Of a DNA stretch of 64,000 bases, positions 1 through 8,109 are shown piece by piece. How positions within the stretch are numbered: position 1 is the stretch's first letter; each line of letters opens with the position of its first letter. The DNA comes from an uncultured Chitinophaga sp. (lineage in GTDB: Bacteria; Bacteroidota; Bacteroidia; Cytophagales; Cyclobacteriaceae). The notes below the pieces were generated by a model. That model did no database searches. It had not been told where the DNA came from and saw only the letters and a program-made list of their open reading frames with translations. The stretch is taken from NCBI GenBank assembly GCA_902168205.1, contig CABHOK010000017.1, forward strand, positions 155,790-219,789. Direction: 5' to 3'. The position numbers and the translations under genes were made by a program.

Positions 1-221
1 CTCTCATATATCTAATTCTACTTTGTCATAATAATTATACTGAAAAACGGTACTATAGTATATCCTATAGCATTAAAAAAAGAAGCGTAAACCGCTAATT
101 TAGAAAGCACGACTCCTGACTAAAATGTTACGGAAGTATTAAAGCAACCTTAACTGGGAAAATCACAAGAACACTTGAGGATTGAATCACTACAATTTAT
201 CGAGAACAGAGCTATCTATAT
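1..221. other. AT-rich intergenic DNA, no gene seen
   Basis: I see no credible open reading frame, tRNA or strong promoter here. The stretch lies downstream of the minus-strand Sus-type locus and ends at its terminator hairpin, so the next gene lies beyond the left edge. Confidence 0.5.
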
Positions 222-252
222 AAAACCTGCAGAACATAGTCCTGCAGGTTTT
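222..252 (-). terminator. Rho-independent-type terminator of the Sus-type locus
   Basis: A perfect 11-bp inverted repeat (222-232 with 242-252, core CCTGCAG) with a 9-nt loop sits 11 bases beyond the stop codon of the last gene. On the minus strand it ends in four T residues followed by an AT-rich stretch. Confidence 0.7.
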
Positions 253-263
253 AATAATTTCAT

Positions 264-1325
264 CTATTTTATCAAGATCACATCATCTATATAGAAGGTC
301 TCATCCTGATCATCCGGTCCTTGAATTCTCCATCCAATCTGATTCCAAGGTGTCGTATTATTTTCACCAAAAATTTTCAAACTGCTTACCTGAAGTTTAT
401 AGTAAGTCCATACGTTGGCAGGCACCAGAATTTTCTTAAAATCCTCATATGTATTGAAGGTTCCCGGCTGGGCTGAAGACCACACATAAAGCGTATAGTC
501 TTTTGATGCACCTTTTAACCAGAACGACAAATATTTGTAACCGTCATTGGATATATTATCCCATCCAAAGCCATCCTGGCTCCAGTTACCTTTAGCATAT
601 CCCAAAGACAACGAAGCGGTTCCTGATTTAAACTGCGTTGTACTTATAGATGAAGGTCCCCACGATGCATTTTGGAATGCATTGCCCGAAGGATTTATAC
701 CATAATCATCCGTAAATATTTGTAAGGCATTGTCAATTGCTACAAATGATTGTGTAGTAGGCGCGGGGCCAGCAGCATTCGTAATTGTTAAGGTAGATTC
801 ATAAAAACCCGGATCAGGTTGTGGAAATTTTACCGTGAGTGTTATCGCACTTTTATCAACAATTTCAAGCTCTGTAGTTGTTCCGGTAAAAGTAACCTTC
901 GTTACATCGTCCAGGTTTTTACCTGTCAAAGTAATTTCAGTATCCTGCCTGAAGTTATAGTCGGAAACATCATTAATAGTTGCCAATCCTAAAACAGTAA
1001 ATGGCACCGTAAATGTTTTGCCGGAAGCATTCTCAAAAATGATATTCTGTTGGCCGGGAACAGCATCAATGGGTACTCTGAAAAGAATGGCGCCATCAGT
1101 GTTAAATGTTGAAGTAAAGCTGGCGGGCACATTTCCATTTTCAAAAGTAATTTTCATAATGTCCCTTAAGCCCGATCCGGTAACAGTCAAGAGAGATTTA
1201 GAAGCCGCAGACTGTGGTGAAATCTGCGCAACAGATGGGGAGACTTCATCGTCTTTACAGGAGGTCAGGTATAGTGCTCCTGCAAACAAAACCACCTTGA
1301 ATATTATATTTAGATAATTCTTCAT
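264..1325 (-). CDS. TIG/IPT-domain surface lipoprotein (SusE-position glycan-binding candidate)
   Basis: This 353-residue lipoprotein has a hydrophobic N-terminus ending in TSC, with the acylated Cys at residue 23. It is followed by K-D-D-E, an acidic stretch like the Bacteroidota lipoprotein export signal for surface display. Residues of about 31-111 and 112-196 look like two IPT/TIG immunoglobulin-like folds (repeated Val-Thr-Gly-x-x-Leu motifs). The C-terminal third, about 205-353, is rich in aromatic residues and resembles a carbohydrate-binding beta-sandwich. It is the last gene of the SusC-SusD unit, 28 bp after the SusD-like gene, where surface glycan-binding proteins usually sit. The ligand cannot be told from sequence. 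Confidence is high for a Sus-linked surface lipoprotein and moderate for glycan binding. Confidence 0.8.
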   Translation of the reverse strand: MKNYLNIIFKVVLFAGALYLTSCKDDEVSPSVAQISPQSAASKSLLTVTGSGLRDIMKITFENGNVPASFTSTFNTDGAILFRVPIDAVPGQQNIIFENASGKTFTVPFTVLGLATINDVSDYNFRQDTEITLTGKNLDDVTKVTFTGTTTELEIVDKSAITLTVKFPQPDPGFYESTLTITNAAGPAPTTQSFVAIDNALQIFTDDYGINPSGNAFQNASWGPSSISTTQFKSGTASLSLGYAKGNWSQDGFGWDNISNDGYKYLSFWLKGASKDYTLYVWSSAQPGTFNTYEDFKKILVPANVWTYYKLQVSSLKIFGENNTTPWNQIGWRIQGPDDQDETFYIDDVILIK

Positions 1326-1353
1326 AGTCGATATTTTAACTTTTGAAAAAGGT

Positions 1354-2922
1354 TTACTTATAATATGGAACAGCAGGTTCTCTTAGCATAGGACTAGCTG
1401 TTAAATCTGTTTGCGGAATAGGCAAAAACATTTGACTCGGAGAACTTAATATGATTTTCTCGCTTTGAAGTTTACCGTTAAAGTCATACGATCCTCTCTC
1501 TTGTTTGCTTATTATTTCCTTGGCTTTATCAAATCCCTGACGCTGAATGTCAAACCAATAGTCGCCTTCAAAGGCAAACTCATGTCTGCGTTCTGCCAAT
1601 ATATCATCTTTGGTTATGGATGTTAAATCAGGTAAACCTGCTCTCTCTCTTACATCGTTTATCGCATCTAGTGCAGCTCCATCACTGGTAGACGCATCAT
1701 TACCCAGAATTGCTTCTGCATATATCAATTCAATATCCGCGTATCTAAGAATATAAGTACATATATCAGTCGAAGATCCATTTACATTCTCTCCGTTAGA
1801 ACCCGGGCCAACAACATATTTCATTGCATTTGCACGTGAGCCATTTTTTGTTTTAAAGGCTTCATCACCACCTATAGATGTAGTATCATAGGTATATCCG
1901 TTAGGAAAATTTATATTCGTCCAGTCCTTTCTAAAGAATCCGTGCTGCATGATTGACCAGCCTTTTCTTTTATCTAACGGGTCGTATGATTCTATCAGGT
2001 CTATAGTAGGAATTACAGATCCGTAACCTACCCCCGTTGTGGGTTTCAGTAAAGCCTGAGTTCCACAGTAAGCTTGAATTGGATTTCCAATTGAATATCC
2101 TCCCGCTGCAATCCATTGCCATGCAAATAATGACTCAACATTATTGTTTGCGGCTGAACTTGTAAACATTTCATAGTAGTCTGGGTAGAGTGAATATTTC
2201 TTAGAATCAATTACTAACCCGGCTTTGATTTTAGCATTTGCATAATCTCCTATATAGAGGTAAACTTTAGCCATCATACCAGATGCTGAGAGACTTGTAA
2301 CTCTTCCTTTCTGACTGGCTTCGCTCGCTAAGTTTGCTTCTGCATACTGTAAATCTTCTAATACATATCTTAATACATCAGCCTGTAGATAACGGGGAGA
2401 ATTAAATGTACCGGAAGAAGCGAAAGCAACTGGGTCGTCAACAATAGGTACATCACCAAAGGCTCTGGCTAGAAAGAAAAAAGCAACCCCTCTCATAAAT
2501 CTTGCTTCCGCGATACCCTGGATCAGATAGGCCGGATCAGACACTTTTGCTTTCTTATTCTCAAGTGTTTGAATCAGTGAACTTGAAGCGCCAACAACAG
2601 AATATAATGAAGCCCAGCTGGAAGCAACTAAAACATCGCTACTTGTAAACGTAAACTTATTATATACCAGACCTCCGTAGTTAGGATCGTTAGCCGTGAG
2701 CATATTACCGCCCAGCGCCTCACCTATAGCATGGAATGCTTTATCCTGATAATCATACCAAACCTTATTATATAATAAGCCCGTAGCACCATTTACTTCT
2801 ACAGCCGAATTATAATAATTTTCTTCTGTTGGGTTATTCTGTGATGGTCTCTCCAGGAAAGACTCGTCACAAGATGTTACCACGAAAAGCAGTGATAACG
2901 ATAATATATATATATACTTCAT
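1354..2922 (-). CDS. SusD/RagB-family outer-membrane lipoprotein
   Basis: A 522-residue SusD-like protein. The lipobox is TSC with Cys18, followed by D-E-S, consistent with surface export. The helical tetratricopeptide-like core shows family hallmarks: an early FLERPSQNNPTEENYY-type segment, ARFMRGVAFFFLARAFGDVP near residue 140, and a C-terminal RRHEFAFEGDYWFDIQR motif. Such proteins cap the extracellular face of a SusC barrel and bind an oligosaccharide or other nutrient. It lies between the SusC-like gene (23 bp upstream) and the TIG lipoprotein, so the three are almost certainly one transcript. The substrate is unknown, because no glycoside hydrolase, peptidase or regulator is present in the window. 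Confidence 0.93.
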   Translation of the reverse strand: MKYIYILSLSLLFVVTSCDESFLERPSQNNPTEENYYNSAVEVNGATGLLYNKVWYDYQDKAFHAIGEALGGNMLTANDPNYGGLVYNKFTFTSSDVLVASSWASLYSVVGASSSLIQTLENKKAKVSDPAYLIQGIAEARFMRGVAFFFLARAFGDVPIVDDPVAFASSGTFNSPRYLQADVLRYVLEDLQYAEANLASEASQKGRVTSLSASGMMAKVYLYIGDYANAKIKAGLVIDSKKYSLYPDYYEMFTSSAANNNVESLFAWQWIAAGGYSIGNPIQAYCGTQALLKPTTGVGYGSVIPTIDLIESYDPLDKRKGWSIMQHGFFRKDWTNINFPNGYTYDTTSIGGDEAFKTKNGSRANAMKYVVGPGSNGENVNGSSTDICTYILRYADIELIYAEAILGNDASTSDGAALDAINDVRERAGLPDLTSITKDDILAERRHEFAFEGDYWFDIQRQGFDKAKEIISKQERGSYDFNGKLQSEKIILSSPSQMFLPIPQTDLTASPMLREPAVPYYK

Positions 2923-2945
2923 TTTTTATATATTTAAAAATGTTG

Positions 2946-5900
2946 TTAGAATACAAAGTTACCACCAATTGTAAATGTTCTTGGATTTGGATAATGCCCA
3001 TCATCAATGTTCATGTTAAACACGTTATTGTTATAGGCACCAATCTCAGGATCGTATCCTGAATACTTTGTGAATGTTTTGAGGTTTTGCGCAGATACAT
3101 AAACGCGCACCGATGTAAACTTGGTCTTGCTTAAAATAGCACCTGGAATGTTATATCCCAGACTTACATTCTGAATTCTCAAATAAGAACCACTTTCCAC
3201 ATATCTGTCGGATAACCTTCTGTTGTTGTCGTTCCATTGATTGTAGCGGGGGATTGTTGCATCCGGATTTTCGGCAGTATATCTGTTCAATACATCTGTC
3301 GACTGGTTTAAATATGAATTATAAAGACCTTCTGTAAGACGTTTGGTGTAATTCAAAATTTTAGCACCATAACTTCCCGTAATTAGTATGGAGAGATCAA
3401 AACTTTTATAGTTTACGGTATTGGTCATTCCATAGGTAAACTTCGGAATAGGACTACCTATATTTGTTAAGTCAAGGGAGTTTACTACATCATCGCCAGT
3501 TATGTCCTTATAACGAACATCTCCTAAATATATACCTTGCGGGCCGACAGCTAATTGGTTATTGCTATTTGCCAACCCAAATGCATCCAATTCACCTTGT
3601 GTACGGAATAGTCCATCTGTTTTCAAACCATAAAACGATCCAACGGCTTGGCCGGAAGGAGAATTAGTTACCTGAATTGCATTGCCATACTCTCTGTATG
3701 CCGGCTGAGGTACACCACCATTATCGTTCAAAACATTTTTATAGTGCGTGAATATGAAATTAGTTTTCCATGTAAGAGTACCTTTCCGAATGTTGTTAGT
3801 GGTTAAAGATATATCTATACCAGTATTCGTCATTTTACCTGCATTTGTAACCGGAGGTTGTACAGGGTTATAGGTATTACCAGAGTTAAGACCGCTATAT
3901 ACAGGGAGTTTAGCCTGTACCAGCATTTTTGTAGATACCTTTTGATATACATCCACACTAAAGTCGATAACGCCATCAAGCACGGTGGCATCAATTCCCA
4001 CATTTTTAGTCACGACAGACTCCCATTGCAAATCAGGGTTACCCACGTTGAAGTTCTGAGCACCGTTTCCAAATGGACTGATTGCAACCAACGATACATT
4101 TGTTGCATAAGCATTATTTTGGTTAGCAGTATTAGAGTTACCAACAGATCCTATACCTGCTCTTAATTTTAAATAATTAATAGCTGAAATGTTTTTAATA
4201 AACGCTTCTTCAGAAAGTGTCCATCCTACAGATACTGCAGAGAATACACCCCATTTTTTGTTAGGGCCAAAAGAAGAAGAACCATCTCTTCTGATAGAAC
4301 CCGAGAGAGAATATTTGCTATTGAATGAATATAGTGCTCTTGCAAAATAGGATTCATATGCAGTAAGATATTTACCTCCGTTTATAGTCTGATTTGTGGC
4401 GGAGCCAGCGTTTATAGACTCCAAATTATTTGTAAGATTCTGTCTTGATACAGTGATCTGGTCAAAGTTGCTTAGCGTGGATTCATGGCCAACTACCGCG
4501 TTTACATAGTGCTTGCCAAACGTTCTATCAAAGGTCAGGTAGTTTTTTAAAGCCCAAAACAATGCTGTAGTTCTGTCTTCAACTAATTTGCTTGGCGATA
4601 ATATAGTTGCCCCGGTAGTTGTATTCTGTACGAGCGGTTGAAATGCTGAATTTTGACCAAGGTTAAAATCATAATTTACTTCATTTCTAAATGTAAATGA
4701 CTTCAGGAAACTAATATCCGTGTATAACGAGCCAAACGCTTTATACTGTATTGCTTTAACATTCCGCATAGTAGCCATCGCTACTGGATTATTGGGATTA
4801 CCAAAATTACTCCCCCCTATATTTGATACTGAAGTGAATTGTCCGTCCAGCCCTCTTACAGGTGCTGCAGGGCTATTGTAAACTGCCAAACTAATAACCG
4901 CATCCGATCCATCGGTTAAAGTAATTTTCTGATTTGATTTTGAGACATTGAGGTTAATCCCGGTTTTAAGCCAGGATTTTACCTGCTGATCTATACCGAG
5001 TTTGATATTAAATCTTTCGAAATCAGAGCCAATTACAATCCCTTCATTCTTATAATAATTAAAAGAAGTATAGTATGTTGTTTTGTCTTTGCCACCTGAA
5101 AAAGACAATTGATGATTTTGAATTGTTCCTCGCTGAAAAATTTCGTCTTGCCAATCTGTTCCTCCTCCAAGAACAGCGGGATTTTTAAATTCTGCTAATG
5201 TATCCAAACTGCTACCGGCAGCTCTTATTTCGGGTACCAGTGAGTTTTGATAACCGGCATACTGCTTCAAATCCATTAAGCTTAACTTTTTCCGTAGCTC
5301 CTGTACCCCATAGTATACATCGTATGTAATTTTTGGCTCGCCAGCCTTACCAGATTTTGTTTTAATCAAAACCACTCCATTCGCACCCCTCGCACCATAT
5401 ATAGCTTGCGCTGATGCATCTTTTAAAACATCTATAGATTCGATGTCATTTGGATTAATGGCAGCTAACGGACTCTGCACATTTTGTCCGGCCATTCCTC
5501 CGAGTTGATCTTGAGCTATACTGCTTCTACTTCCGTTTAAGATCACGCCATCCACTACATATAAGGGCTGGTTGCCATTAACAGAAGTGATACCTCTTAC
5601 ATTTATAGAAATACCTCCTCCAGGCTGACCTCCATTACTGGTTATTGTTACACCAGCGAGCTTGCCCTGTATAGCCTGATCTATACCTGCAACAGGTAAG
5701 TTTTTAATATCTTTTTCAGATACTGAAGATATCGATGATGTAACGTCCGCCTTTTTAACAGAACCATAACCGATAACGACAACTTCTTGTAATGTAGATA
5801 CGTCTTCTTTTAATGTAATTGTAATAGAAGTCTGATTCAATACAGCAATTTCCTGAGGGGCATAGCCAATAAAACTAACTACCAGTACATCATCGTTATC

Positions 5901-6104
5901 AGCTTCGATAGAAAATGCACCATTTACATCAGAACTGGTTCCAACAGTTGTTCCTTTCTTAATAACATTTACACCGGGTAATACTTCACCAGCCTCATCC
6001 GTAATTTTTCCTGTTACAAGCCGGGCTTGCGAAAAGGCCAACGCGTGGCTTAGTAAGAAAAATACGGAAGCAATACATAAGCTTCGGTAGATTTGTTTTA
6101 GCAT
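2946..6104 (-). CDS. SusC/RagA-family TonB-dependent transporter
   Basis: A 1052-residue outer-membrane transporter. After a signal peptide (about 1-25, ending in AFSQ) comes a carboxypeptidase-regulatory-like beta-sandwich (about 30-105, with GKITDEAGEVLPGVNV). The conserved SusC stretch EVVVIGYGSVKKADVTSSIS follows, then the plug (about 118-230, with the LYVVDGV motif) and a 22-strand-type barrel ending in an aromatic residue. It takes up a substrate delivered by its SusD partner, using TonB energy. It is the first gene of the three-gene locus. I see no ECF sigma or anti-sigma gene upstream, and the N-terminus lacks the extra signalling domain used with anti-sigma factors, so control is not evident. 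Length and domain order are normal for the family. Confidence 0.95.
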   Translation of the reverse strand: MLKQIYRSLCIASVFFLLSHALAFSQARLVTGKITDEAGEVLPGVNVIKKGTTVGTSSDVNGAFSIEADNDDVLVVSFIGYAPQEIAVLNQTSITITLKEDVSTLQEVVVIGYGSVKKADVTSSISSVSEKDIKNLPVAGIDQAIQGKLAGVTITSNGGQPGGGISINVRGITSVNGNQPLYVVDGVILNGSRSSIAQDQLGGMAGQNVQSPLAAINPNDIESIDVLKDASAQAIYGARGANGVVLIKTKSGKAGEPKITYDVYYGVQELRKKLSLMDLKQYAGYQNSLVPEIRAAGSSLDTLAEFKNPAVLGGGTDWQDEIFQRGTIQNHQLSFSGGKDKTTYYTSFNYYKNEGIVIGSDFERFNIKLGIDQQVKSWLKTGINLNVSKSNQKITLTDGSDAVISLAVYNSPAAPVRGLDGQFTSVSNIGGSNFGNPNNPVAMATMRNVKAIQYKAFGSLYTDISFLKSFTFRNEVNYDFNLGQNSAFQPLVQNTTTGATILSPSKLVEDRTTALFWALKNYLTFDRTFGKHYVNAVVGHESTLSNFDQITVSRQNLTNNLESINAGSATNQTINGGKYLTAYESYFARALYSFNSKYSLSGSIRRDGSSSFGPNKKWGVFSAVSVGWTLSEEAFIKNISAINYLKLRAGIGSVGNSNTANQNNAYATNVSLVAISPFGNGAQNFNVGNPDLQWESVVTKNVGIDATVLDGVIDFSVDVYQKVSTKMLVQAKLPVYSGLNSGNTYNPVQPPVTNAGKMTNTGIDISLTTNNIRKGTLTWKTNFIFTHYKNVLNDNGGVPQPAYREYGNAIQVTNSPSGQAVGSFYGLKTDGLFRTQGELDAFGLANSNNQLAVGPQGIYLGDVRYKDITGDDVVNSLDLTNIGSPIPKFTYGMTNTVNYKSFDLSILITGSYGAKILNYTKRLTEGLYNSYLNQSTDVLNRYTAENPDATIPRYNQWNDNNRRLSDRYVESGSYLRIQNVSLGYNIPGAILSKTKFTSVRVYVSAQNLKTFTKYSGYDPEIGAYNNNVFNMNIDDGHYPNPRTFTIGGNFVF

Positions 6105-6643
6105 AGATTTAAGTTTAAAGTTTTGTTTCTGTCAATCGTAAACCTTCAGGATGACTCAACATCCCTCCTTAAGGCAATCATTATCAAACCCCAATAGTTA
6201 ATCACGTCTGCCATCGAATTGGTTATAGAAAAATTCTCAGGAGTACGAACAGGATCACGAGCAGCAAGAGCCCCAACAGGACTTCGAAGAACAGCAGGAG
6301 CCTGACCTTGCGCTGCTCTCTTTCGGGCGACTTCCGTTGGATGGTTAATGCTTTGACAATCCAGTTAAACATGACTCTCAAGGGTTTATCGACTTGAAAG
6401 TTGAGATTTTGGGGGCTATAGGCAGGGTGGTAAATCTTCCAAAAACACTGGACAAACGTTTCCGGGTAATTTTAAACTGCTAACGTGTGCATGAAAAATG
6501 TATTTTCAGGCTCCAAATCGCTTTTCCGGTGGATGAGCACTTTTAGAAAATAAAAGAAGTATTTTTGTCCGATTACAGAGATTGCCTGCCTATTTCATCC
6601 CGAACCGTGGATAATCTCTTGAAACTTTAAAAAATCATTAGCA
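6105..6643. other. Divergent intergenic region between the SusC-like gene and slyD-type gene
   Basis: This gap separates two divergently read genes. It contains one small minus-strand ORF (6223-6372, listed separately) and a possible plus-strand -7 element, TATTTTTG at 6560-6567, about 77 bp before the prolyl isomerase start, without a good TTTG at -33. I found no clear -7 box for the SusC-like gene. Confidence 0.4.
6223..6372 (-). CDS. Possible 49-residue single-span membrane protein
   Basis: An ATG-started reading frame of 49 codons lies alone in the gap. Its first half is basic and polar (Lys/Arg/Glu around residues 13-24). Its second half, about residues 25-48, is almost entirely Leu, Val, Ile and Phe, a typical transmembrane helix, and the frame stops just after it. 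The base before the start is purine-rich (GAGAG) but not a strong ribosome site. No family is recognised. It could be a genuine small membrane protein or a chance ORF; the clean polar-then-hydrophobic layout and the coding-like C/G third positions favour real. Confidence 0.4.
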   Translation of the reverse strand: MFNWIVKALTIQRKSPEREQRKVRLLLFFEVLLGLLLLVILFVLLRIFL

Positions 6644-7114
6644 ATGCAAATCACTAAAAACACAGTAGCGGCCATCCATTACACGCTGCGCGACAACGAA
6701 GGAAATGTTATTGATACCAGTAGCGGACGCGACCCGTTGCACTATCTGCACGGTGCTGGAAATCTGATTGCAGGAATGGAAGAAGGTTTGGAAGGGAAAA
6801 TTAAAGGCGACAAGTTCCAATTAAAGATAGAACCGGCTAAAGGATACGGAGAGAAAGATCCTGCGATGATTCAGCAAGTACCACGTTCCGCATTTGGCGA
6901 TCAGGACGTTCGTCCGGGAATGAAGTTCTCTACCAACCACGGTAATGTTGTTACCGTAACACACGTAGGCCTAGAAAGTGTAACGGTTGATGCCAACCAC
7001 GAACTGGCAGGCGTTGAACTTAACTTCGATGTTGAAGTAATGGAAGTACGCAGTGCTACGAACGAAGAAATTTCTCATGGCCATGTGCACGGTCCGGGTG
7101 GACACCACCATTAA
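6644..7114 (+). CDS. SlyD-type FKBP peptidyl-prolyl cis-trans isomerase
   Basis: A 156-residue FKBP-fold prolyl isomerase of the SlyD type. It begins with the typical ITKNTVAAIHYTLRDNEGNVID segment. The FKBP catalytic parts surround an insert-in-flap chaperone domain (about residues 70-125), and the GAGNLIAGMEEGLEGK signature is near residue 44. The tail is His-rich (HGHVHGPGGHHH), suggesting nickel or zinc binding as in SlyD, though without the Cys residues of E. coli SlyD. There is no signal peptide, so it acts in the cytoplasm in folding of proline-limited proteins. It is monocistronic and closely followed by a strong terminator. Confidence 0.93.
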   Translation: MQITKNTVAAIHYTLRDNEGNVIDTSSGRDPLHYLHGAGNLIAGMEEGLEGKIKGDKFQLKIEPAKGYGEKDPAMIQQVPRSAFGDQDVRPGMKFSTNHGNVVTVTHVGLESVTVDANHELAGVELNFDVEVMEVRSATNEEISHGHVHGPGGHHH

Positions 7115-7120
7115 CAAATA

Positions 7121-7149
7121 GCTTCGAGTTTGAGCTGTGAGCTTCGAGC
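7121..7149 (+). repeat. Heptamer-unit repeat, copy 1
   Basis: The stretch reads as 7-base units of the form G-C/T-T-n-n-G-A: GCTTCGA, a 6-base variant GTTTGA, GCTGTGA, GCTTCGA. It runs into the left arm of the slyD-type gene's terminator. Related copies lie at 7188-7210 and, inverted, at 7676-7703. Confidence 0.7.
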
Positions 7150-7181
7150 AGTAGATATAGCTGCTCGAAGCTCTTTTTTTT
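7139..7181 (+). terminator. Strong Rho-independent terminator after the slyD-type gene
   Basis: A perfect 13-bp stem (7139-7151 with 7161-7173) encloses a 9-nt loop and is followed by eight T residues. The left arm is built from the heptamer repeat. Confidence 0.9.
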
Positions 7182-7187
7182 CTCCTA

Positions 7188-7210
7188 GCTGTGAGTTGCG
7201 AGCTTCGAGT
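7188..7210 (+). repeat. Heptamer-unit repeat, copy 2
   Basis: Three consecutive 7-base units, GCTGTGA, GTTGCGA and GCTTCGA, lie directly after the first terminator. The last unit forms the left arm of a second hairpin. Confidence 0.7.
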
Positions 7211-7236
7211 ACAAGATATAGTGGCTCGAAGTTTTT
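7202..7236 (+). terminator. Second, weaker terminator-like hairpin
   Basis: A 7-bp stem (CTTCGAG at 7203-7209 with CTCGAAG at 7225-7231), a 15-nt loop and a run of five T residues. It looks like a degenerate second copy of the preceding terminator, as if the repeat-plus-hairpin unit had been duplicated. Confidence 0.5.
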
Positions 7237-7305
7237 GTAGATGTATAGATATACTATGTGTAGGAGTAGCTATTCATTAGAAAGTTTCCAAGATTTCCAT
7301 ATGCC

Positions 7306-7656
7306 TTATCTCGTCAATGCGAAAGTCAATATTGTTCCAAAAATATATAGTACAATAAAGCTATCATTGAATACTGAAGGTTGATTGCGTAAAAATTCAC
7401 GCTCCATTTTCTTAAAACGGCCAGCCGGCAAGAAAACAATACCATTCAATAACAAAAGCACTATGCATGGCACCCAAAGGGAACCTTCATCAATATTTTC
7501 ATTAGCAGGCAAAAACGATAGTACATTTAATGTCTCTAATACTGAAATAATGATAACGGCTATTATAGCATTGTGCAAGTCCGATTGATAATTCTTTTCA
7601 CTTTTTTTCAAAAGCCTATATACCAGAAAAAACAAGTTTTTATAAATCCTGATCAT
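7306..7656 (-). CDS. Hypothetical three-span membrane protein
   Basis: A 116-residue protein that I do not recognise. A basic N-terminus is followed by three hydrophobic segments, about residues 30-49, 60-79 and 98-114, separated by charged loops. This suggests a small inner-membrane protein. It stands alone between inverted copies of the heptamer repeat and next to a decayed gene. The local base composition is AT-rich, so it may belong to a small accessory island. No catalytic motif is visible. Confidence 0.6.
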   Translation of the reverse strand: MIRIYKNLFFLVYRLLKKSEKNYQSDLHNAIIAVIIISVLETLNVLSFLPANENIDEGSLWVPCIVLLLLNGIVFLPAGRFKKMEREFLRNQPSVFNDSFIVLYIFGTILTFALTR

Positions 7657-7675
7657 AGGGCAGTAGGGTATACTC

Positions 7676-7703
7676 TCGAAGCTCGCAGCTCAAAACTCAA
7701 AAC
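7676..7703 (-). repeat. Heptamer-unit repeat, copy 3 (inverted)
   Basis: On the minus strand this reads as four exact 7-base units: GTTTTGA, GTTTTGA, GCTGCGA, GCTTCGA. It is inverted relative to copies 1 and 2, so the set brackets the small membrane-protein gene. Confidence 0.7.
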
Positions 7704-7708
7704 TATTT

Positions 7709-8042
7709 TTATTCCAGCGAGAGTTCTTCGCGTTTGCTTTTTATCAGTTCATACGATTGGCGAATGTAGGTTTGGAGCTCTGTGGGTTTTACTGCATTTA
7801 TATCGGTTAGCAATACTCACTTGTTGCGGCCCATATAGGGTGCCGGTATAAATCCTTCCTGGGCCGCGATTTCTTCGAAATCTTCATCGGGTACCTTAAA
7901 TGATATTTTTCAGCGGTCCTTCCATCGAAGTAAAGCAGAACATTTTTCCGCCTACGCTAAAACATAAATCTGCCCCCCACTTAACGTCTTCCGTTACTGC
8001 AGGAAGAGAAAGACAGAATTTACGAAGGGCCTCTATGTTCAT
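7709..8042 (-). pseudogene. YjbR/MmcQ-family DNA-binding-like protein, broken by a frameshift and a stop
   Basis: Reading from ATG at 8042 gives MNIEALRKFCLSLPAVTEDV, then KWG and a GGKMFCF segment. This is the start of YjbR/MmcQ-family proteins, small CyaY-like proteins of about 110-120 residues. The frame hits a stop after LKNII. Removing one A from the A-run in CTGAAAAATATC restores the family sequence (KVPDEDFEEIAAQEGF, PAPYMGRNK). A second lesion follows: TGG of the expected NKWV motif is TGA. The frame then runs to the normal C-terminus ending SLE. With two independent disruptions, sequencing error alone is unlikely and the gene appears dead. In intact relatives the function is poorly defined. 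Confidence 0.85.
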
Positions 8043-8109
8043 ACCAACGTATTAACTGTTGAAGATAAACCCGTAATTAAAGTATATATAGTTTGAACAA
8101 CTCAAGCAC

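Noticed and set aside
1018..1317. A plus-strand frame opposite the TIG lipoprotein gene
   Set aside because: It lies antisense to a well-supported gene and has no recognisable protein features.
7573..7851. A plus-strand 92-codon frame across the small membrane gene and the YjbR remnant
   Set aside because: It is antisense to both; the translated sequence is not family-like, and the minus strand reads as a known family.
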